Shown here piece after piece: positions 57,376 to 64,000 of a stretch of DNA of 64,000 nucleotides. This DNA is from Colius striatus (Eukaryota; Chordata; Aves; Coliiformes; Coliidae): the NCBI RefSeq assembly GCF_028858725.1, contig NC_084773.1:9786350-9850349 (forward strand). The letters are read 5' to 3'. A program made the position numbers and the translations under genes. Position 1 is the stretch's first letter. Each line of letters starts with the position of its first letter. The notes below the pieces were generated by a model, which saw only the letters and a list, made by a program, of their open reading frames with translations, ran no database searches and was not told the DNA's origin.

Positions 57376-60300
57376 GCCCAAGCTGGATCTCTGTTAGCCG
57401 CCCATGGACACTGTCTCCAGGGCTCAGTGTGGCTGAGTGGGCTTTCTGAGGCTGCGGGGGCTCATCTGGGACCCCAGGGGTGACTCTGGCAAGAGACCTT
57501 TGACTCTCTGAGGAGGCTGAAGGTCTCCCTGGGATGGGCCAGGGAGTGGTTTGCATGCATCACTGGCTCACAGGCAGCTCTTTGTTGCTGCCCTCTTTTC
57601 TGATTGCTCTCCCCCTTCTTCCCTGAGCAGCAGAGCAGGCTGCAGCAGGATGTGGGCACATGCAGTCAGTCCAGGGCTTCTGCAGAATCCCAACAAGCAC
57701 AGGCGGGCTGAGCTGTGGCATTCAGCCCTTTCCCAGCAGGTAAGCAGCCTGCCTGTCTGGGCCCTGCTGCCATCCCTGTGTTCAGCACACCGTGGATCAC
57801 GTGTGCTCCCCTCTTGCCTGAAGCATAGCCAACAAATAAACCCTAAACCATAAATTACAGATGTTTTTGCTTGTGGTTCCTTGGGCTGGTCAGATCAGTT
57901 AAAAGGAACCTGGGGTAGAGAAACACCTTTCCATTAATTACAGCCTTTTGTGGGAAGGCACAGATCCTTCACCTGGGTTCCCTTACACCCTGGCTCGGGC
58001 AGCAGCTGTCACCTCTCCATCTCTGCTGCTCTTGAGAAATCCCAGAGCTGAGCTTCCATCCCAGTAAACAAAGTCCAGTTGTGTTTTTCTTCTGTGACTC
58101 ACCCACCAATTTGTAATTACTCAGGAGTGACAGAAAGTGCCTAGCAAGGGACAGGTCAGCCTGGCGGGTGGCTGACCTCCTGGGGCTCAGGCACTTGGCT
58201 TTGCTGATGCCTTGCACAAAAAAACCCCATCATTATCACCCTTCTTCCAGCTCCATTCTCACAATGATTATTTTTGACTGAGGATAGAACATGGAATCTA
58301 TTTCCATGAAAGGCATCTTTTCATCTGACAGTTTTCCCTGCCTAGTTCATTAAATTAAGTGCTAAGCCTCCTTTAGTGGCCTGGCTTTTTGAGCCCTGGA
58401 TCAGATACATCACCTGATGAAATGTTTTGCAAGTAAATAGTAACTAGAACCATATGCATTAATTTGAACTACCACAGGCATGGTGAAAATGGCATGGACC
58501 ACAGCATACAGACAGAGCACGGGATTCGGACAATGCAGTTAGAAACTGTTGGGTTGGAACTGGGCTGATTTGGTCATAAGTGGCTGAATTTGGTGGGGGG
58601 AGGGTGTTACATTTTTTTTCATTCAAGGTCTCAGTTTTCATACAAATGAAATTTTGTAGTCCTCATCGTGGCAAGAATACTTTTGAATTGGGGAACTTTG
58701 TAGTAGCCCTCTGTAAAATGAATAATTCCTAGGTCCTTAGCATGGGAGACAAAAAAAAAAATCCTATGCTCCAGGATGTTTCCTCTGGATCACAGATTTG
58801 TCACAGCCCAAGAGGGAGAAGTTTGCTCTTTGGCTTCCTCTATTGTACCAGTTCTGTAAATAACAGGAAGTGCTTGTTTCTTTAAACTGTCAGTCTGGCA
58901 GTTTTCACCAGCTCTTTAAAAATGTGTGTGTGTATATGTGTGCACTCAGGGAGAGGATGGTGTTTGTAGAAGTGGGATGTTTATTGCCTATTTACTTAGT
59001 GAATGACTTTGGCAATGGGAGAAACAGGCACCTTTCCAACTGCCTGTGTGAGCAGATCCTCACTGCCTTAAATGCTGCATCTCCTTGGTGGTCTTGGTGA
59101 GGAGGAGGAGAGCTGGGGAACATTGCTATGGCAGTGACTCCAGGAGCAAAGCGTCTTATATTCAACAGCCTCCTGTTATTGTTCAGGTTGAAATGTTCTC
59201 AAGAAGGAATGTAGGGTCACCTGCAGTGCCAGGCGGCCAAAGGATCAGCCTTGCTTGTGTGTTTAGAAGCACAGCTAGCTGGAGGTTCATCCTAGAGCCA
59301 ATGGGATGGGGGATGGAAGTTTAAGAACTGACCATAGTCATAGGGCAGTGGAGGAATAAAAGGCTTGTCAAGCTGAGCTTGATGTTGATGTGATAATACA
59401 GGCATGAACTGTATCGGGGAAGCTGATCACAGGGAGGTAGGAGATGGCTGAGTGACTTACATAACCTGGAATTGCTGCCTTGCTAATTAAGAGGAACAGA
59501 AGTGCAACAAGGAGCAAGGCTGGAAGAAACCTAACACTGCTGTGAGTGTGTGGGAATATTCCTAGCCTCTGGAGGAATTGTGCTGGGGAGGGGACCCATG
59601 AGGTGGCATCTCAGCCTCCTCTCCCTATGGCTCGAAAATATAAACCAGATGTCAGCTAGACCAGCTCTAGGCTTGAAAAATGAAGATTAAAACTAGTAGT
59701 ATGTGTTGATAATCTCTAGTCATAACTGCCAGTCTCTTGAGTAAATTACAGACCTGCTCTCTCGCAACCAGCTTCAGCCCAAAGAGGCATGGATTTAGAA
59801 CAAAATCTTTAAATGTACAAGGAAAGTCGTAAGTTTGAAAAGGTGAGACAAATATAAAAATGTGGTTTGAGTTTGGGATAACCATGGCCTCAAGTTGCCC
59901 CAGAGGAGGTTCAGGCTGGATATAGGAGGAATTTCTTTACTGAAAGGGTTGTCAGGCATTGGAATGGTCTGCCCAGGGAGGTGGTGGAGTCACCATGTCT
60001 AGAGGTGTTTCAGAGACAGTTGGGTGTTGTACTTAGGGAAATGGTCCAGTGGTTGATGGGGCTGGTACAAAGGCTGGACTCAATGACCTTAAAGGTCTCT
60101 TCGAGCCAAAATGATGCTATGATGGTGCCAGCCAGATAAATGAGAAGATTCTCAACAGGCAGCCCTGCGTGGCTTTGACTGTCAGCCTGATGGACAACAG
60201 AGGCATATTTTAACCAGTGAGAACCAAGGGGTGTAATTGTGTCTTACAAAAGACCGTGCCCACTATTGTACTTTAGAACAAGGAGAAAACAGAGATGTCT

Positions 60301-61300
60301 CGCCTTCTGAATCTCTGGTAAACCAAAGCTCACTTCTCCAAACCAAGGAGCCACTCCTGAGACAGGCCCTGAGCCCATGCAGGGGTGTGCAGTCGGGGAG
60401 TGGAGGTGGGAGGTTTGAGCATGATGCCATGGGCATGCAGCCCTGCCCCAGCAGCCCATGGCCAGAAAGTCTGGGTCCCTTCTGGAAATAAAGGATGCCT
60501 TTTGCTGGGTGTGTTGTACAGCAGAATTGTGGTGGCTTGTGTGGCTTTTGGCTTTCTGACCTTTATTTAAATGAAATGCAGAGTAATTTGTATCTAAGTG
60601 GAGTTGTTCTGTCTCATTAATGTGATTAAATAGATGCCAGAGCCTCACTAAGTTCATTGTCAGAGAGACTGTTGCTTAGTAATTTAAACTGCAATCATCT
60701 CATTATTCAGTCTTTTCTCCTTAGGGGGGTGGCTCTGTGTTACAGGCAAGTTCAAGCAAACCTGTGATGGCATTTAAAGCATTATGCTGCAGGCTCTGAG
60801 AAGTCATTCAGGGTAAAGCTGAGTAGGGGGAGCCTCTGGGACTTTCAGCTGCACGAGCCTGATGAGATTTTTGGTGGTACAGAAACACTGAACTAGTGGC
60901 TCAGGCACATGGCCCTATCAGTGTTCTCTGCTTCAAGGACTCAACAGATGCTCTTCCTATTTCTTCTCCATGGGGTGAGCAGCATGGGGTCCCCTGCAGC
61001 CAGGCCCCGGTTACATCCAAACCAACGGCACCCACTGCACACAAAGACACAAGCCCATTTTCCAGCAGGCACTAAGGCAATGCTAATGAAAGCCCTATCT
61101 ATGGCTGCAGCGAGTCAAGCAGGTGTAATTTCAAAGATCACTAAGGGTGCAGGAAGAGGAAACGCCACCCACCACACAGAGGGCCAGCACCCGGCTGAGG
61201 GCACCGCTGTGGGGGCTCGAAGCTTGGGGACAAGGTACGGAATGGCGGGGGCAGCACAGGTGGAAGCGTTCGCCTCACTAAGGTGAAGGTTACGTTCAAA
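57376..61300. other. Intergenic region before the third CpG island
   Basis: No coding exon was recognised. It contains one CR1 copy at 59.9-60.1 kb. The stretch 60570-60720 is AT-rich (GTAATTTAAACTGCAATCA) and may be a conserved element, but nothing identifies it. Confidence 0.55.
59887..60125 (+). mobile_element. CR1 LINE 3' fragment
   Basis: Plus-strand copy. It shows the CR1 3' region in sense (CAGAGGAGGTTCAGGCTGGA, GAATGGTCTGCCCAGGGAGG) and ends in CTCAATGACCTTAAAGGTCT followed by the short ATGATGCTATGATG tail that resembles the CR1 terminal octamer. Confidence 0.93.
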
Positions 61301-62250
61301 ACTGAGGCAGGGAGCCACCGAGGGGCTGCTTCTCCCCGCGGTGCTGCTCTCCAGGACCCGGGTTTCCCTCCCTGGGGCTTCCACGATACGCTGCGGGCCC
61401 AGCGCAGGCTGCGGAGCGACACCGGTGAAGCGCAGAGAAGCTGCCCCGAGCCCGCCCTGGCTCCCCTAGCAACAGCGGCGCTGGCGGCCGGCCAATCAGC
61501 ATGCGGCGCTGCGGCCCGAGCCAATGGGAGACAGGGAGGAAGGCGGGGCGTGAGGGGGTGGGGGAGGGTCGGCTCCGCGTCCGCGACGCCATTTTGACGT
61601 CTGAGGAACAAAAGAGGCGAAGCCGCCGCCGGCGCCGGCTTGACATCAGGTAACGGCGCGTCCCTCTGCTCGCCCGGGCTTGGCGGCCGGCCCGCTCGCT
61701 GCCGTGGGCGCTCGGCGAATCGCCCCTCTCCCCTGGGGCGGTCGGCTCTGAGTAGGTGGTCGGGGGCCGCCGCTGGCGTGTGAGGCGCGGCGGGCCCCTG
61801 CCTCTGCAGGCCCCAGCCCCGCCCGCCGCGGGAGGTCGGTGCCTGGGCCTGACGGAGGCGGGGGGTAGGTGGCTGCCCGGCTTCTCGCTGGAGATGCTCG
61901 GCGGCAGCATCGGGTGTGTGGCGGCGGCAGGGGGAGGGGCATTTCTGGGGCTTCACGGGAAGGGGGGGGCACTGCCCTGGTTTGCCCCTCGGGGAGAGGG
62001 AGCAAGGCTCTGGCCTGGCATCACCCCCGGGGCGGGGGGAGCCGGGCTCTGGCCTGACATCACCCCCAGTGGGGAGGGGTGGGTATGATCCGAGATGGCC
62101 AGGGTTTGGGGTCACGGAGCATCCCCGTTCGCGTTTCGCATCGCGCTTCCTGCCGAGCGGTGCCCTTCCCCGCGGGGCTGCGCAGGGCAGCAGTGGGGCT
62201 TACCGGGACGGGAGCCTTTCGGCAGCTCTGGTTCTGGCTCAGCTTGAGGG
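61300..62250 (+). promoter_or_regulatory. CpG-island promoter of the next gene (RPP14 by synteny)
   Basis: TATA-less housekeeping-type promoter. CCAAT boxes (NF-Y sites) are at 61492-61496 and 61521-61525, 29 bp apart. A GGGGCG Sp1-type box follows near 61544, and GCCATTTTGACGTCTG at 61589-61604 combines a YY1 motif with a CRE-like TGACGTCT. These usually sit at the start site. The island extends well into the first intron. Paired CCAAT boxes can also mark bidirectional promoters, but no antisense first exon was evident. Confidence 0.7.
61590..61649 (+). other. Putative non-coding first exon, RPP14/HTD2 candidate
   Basis: A leader of about 60 nt with no ATG, from the YY1/CRE motif to a donor CATCAG/GTAACG. 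In mammals the gene after ABHD6 on the same strand is RPP14, whose transcript also carries HTD2, followed by PXK. PXK normally has coding sequence in its first exon, which is not seen here, so RPP14 fits better. No RPP14 coding sequence is found in the remaining 2.3 kb of the window, so this is an inference from position. Confidence 0.45.
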
Positions 62251-64000
62251 GGCCGCAGTTAGGCGGTCTTACGTGGCTAGGTGGACCCGGCGCTGGATGT
62301 CATCCCTTGCTGTTACTCAGCAGTTCTCAGATGTCTGAATCACAAGACGTTGGCTTTCCGTTTTGTCTTGAGTGATGGATGTGCTACAGGTTTGACAACT
62401 GTTTCATACCCTTGGTAACGTTACAGAATGAAAAATGTATACTTCGGGATGTGTTGTGTCGTTGGACATACTGCTCACGAATACCTTTTTTCCGTGTAAA
62501 ATGGAAATACTGGGTGATGGCTTGTTATGAGCTGGTTTAAGCATCACAGATGTCTAATACCTGCTTAAGGTGGCTTGGGGCCCAGAGGCTCTTAAACAAA
62601 AAAGCACTTAGGGTTGAGGTTTTGTAAATAGGCATTCAACTTAAAAAAATAAATGTTATCATTGTTGATGGAAAAACAGCCTGTCGGTAGTTACACCCTA
62701 AAATGTCCTTGGCCTTAATTCCACTGTGAAAAGTACACTTAAGTTTAACACTGATATCTTTCCCGATAGATGCTGGAATTTAATTGCTCTCTACTTCTAG
62801 CCTGGTTTTTGATTTTTTTTTTTTTTTTTTTTTTGACACAGTGCCTTACCTGTCCCATCTGTTCAGGTGTTCTAGAAATGCATCCGGTGCCCATATGCTT
62901 TTTTAGACTCATGAACATCTAAGGGAGCAAATATTGTACTTGAAATCTTGTTTTAATACTTAGTTCTGCAACATTAAAGCTAATATGAGTTTGGTTTAAC
63001 TTTTCAGTCATATGATGTGACATTGGTCACAATTCAACATGTAACAGTGAAACAAGAGTAGAAGAGTTAAAATTTGACACTGGAGAATAATAAAGTCAGA
63101 GTTATTTTGGCTTTTAGATGTCTGAGAATTGTGTCTTTGCTCATAGCTTGACTTAGATAAGGCAAAAGCTGTTTGTGAAATGTAAAATAGTCTTTAAGTC
63201 GAAGTTAATTTGTGTATTTTCAGAAGTTAGGACATTAAGGCATGGAAACTGAGTTTATATACACATGCATCCACATGCGAATAGGTGTATTTTAGCAATG
63301 GAGAGATTAATGTGTTTGGACTTTTAAATTTAAGTTGGCGTGTTTAGTGTCCTCCAGCGTCTTAAAATATTTTCTTGATTTAATGTATGTTACTAAAGGA
63401 GAAAGAACCCAGTGATTTAACTGCCAGAGTTCAGCAGAAAATCTTCAGAAAAGAGTAGTCTTAAGTGCTCTGAAGTGTCCCCTGGTTAAGGGTTGTGGAA
63501 GGATTTCAAGGAAGGATTACAGCCATTCATATGTACTTGTTTGTAGAATTTCAGGCCTTAAACTTGACCAGGTAGCTTTTAATAAGTTTATATGAATTCA
63601 TTTAATTGAAAAGCTATATATTCCTACCTGTTCTTTGCTGTTTATATCTCTTTGAAGTAATCATGTGTTACCTCTGTTAGTCTGTGATACTTTGGTCATA
63701 CATGTAACGTAGACTTTATGTTCCCATTTCTTCTTGAGGAGGGGTGGATCAGAGCCATCATAACCATGTGGTGTGGTAACCTGGGAAGGTGCTGGAAAAC
63801 TGAATAGTGGTTGGTCACGTGAATGCTGGGCTTTGTACTTGCAAAAAATCTTTTCCTACCAGATGCTTGCAAAGAAGACTTCGGAATTGTCAGGCATGTG
63901 GTTTATAAAAAACAAGATAAGAAAAGATGTTAAAGAAACTCTTTGCTGTCAGTGGATGGGCTTCCAGGCAGATTGCTGGTATGGTGGTACTTTGTCGTTC
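61650..64000 (+). other. Probable first intron of the gene starting at 61.6 kb
   Basis: CpG-rich up to about 62250, then AT-rich and without a recognised exon to the window end. It includes a 22-base T run and a near-perfect E-box GGTCACGTGA at 63813-63822, similar to the CLEAR element bound by TFEB/MITF factors. Confidence 0.45.
62813..62834 (+). repeat. Homopolymer T run (22)
   Basis: Twenty-two consecutive T, followed by GACACAG. On the plus strand this resembles an exceptionally strong polypyrimidine tract before an AG. It could also be the reversed tail of a retroposed sequence, but no retroposed body is evident beside it. Confidence 0.9.

Noticed and set aside
61141-62115. 324-codon minus-strand frame across the third CpG island
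   Set aside because: Pro/Arg/Gly-rich translation typical of CpG DNA, overlapping several equally long frames, no domain, and it runs antisense through a clear promoter.
1-64000. Prokaryotic-type features, CRISPR arrays, rRNA or tRNA clusters, intact endogenous retrovirus
   Set aside because: No regularly spaced repeats with unique spacers, no rRNA or tRNA pattern noticed, and no paired LTRs; the sequence is an ordinary vertebrate chromosome segment.

Overview
The window is vertebrate nuclear DNA, most probably from a bird. It contains multi-exon genes with GT-AG introns, CpG-island promoters and long non-coding intervals. The interspersed repeats I recognise are all CR1 LINE 3' ends (four copies), few in number, which fits a compact avian genome. 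A turtle or crocodilian cannot be excluded from the sequence alone.

Two protein-coding genes can be rebuilt completely. On the minus strand, DNASE1L3 occupies 13213 to 7389 with eight coding exons encoding 307 aa. It is a secreted DNase I-family endonuclease with all the expected catalytic residues and a strongly basic tail. On the plus strand, ABHD6 has eight coding exons from 25904 to 33770 encoding 336 aa. It is a membrane-anchored monoacylglycerol and lysophospholipid lipase with the triad Ser148/Asp278/His306. Every splice junction and reading phase in both genes closes without a frameshift. The two genes are divergent, and the 12.7 kb between their coding parts carries two CpG-rich blocks (about 20.4-21.2 kb and 23.2-23.8 kb) that are candidate ABHD6 promoters.

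A third CpG island at 61.3-62.3 kb has two CCAAT boxes, a YY1/CRE-type start-site motif and a short leader ending in a good splice donor on the plus strand. In the conserved vertebrate order FLNB-DNASE1L3-ABHD6-RPP14-PXK, the expected gene here is RPP14 (RPP14/HTD2). This is an inference, because no coding exon of it lies in the window. No FLNB coding exon is visible in the first 7 kb.

Layout: 1-7.2 kb, intergenic, possibly downstream of FLNB; 7.2-13.3 kb, DNASE1L3; 13.3-20.4 kb, intergenic, with a 47-bp minisatellite, a 22-bp perfect palindrome and a pyrimidine-rich degenerate repeat; 20.4-35.2 kb, ABHD6 promoter region, gene and 3' UTR; 35.2-61.3 kb, a large interval without a recognised gene; 61.3-64 kb, promoter and first intron of the next gene.

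The most interesting unexplained signals are a possible orphan terminal exon with its own poly(A) signal at 57.15-57.36 kb, a CR1 insertion lying against a DNASE1L3 splice acceptor, a set of MEF2/GATA motif clusters in the 43-55 kb interval, a CpG-dense block inside the ABHD6 3' UTR, and a 25-bp exact dispersed duplication at 39.7 and 40.8 kb. I did not find a clear new multi-gene system.
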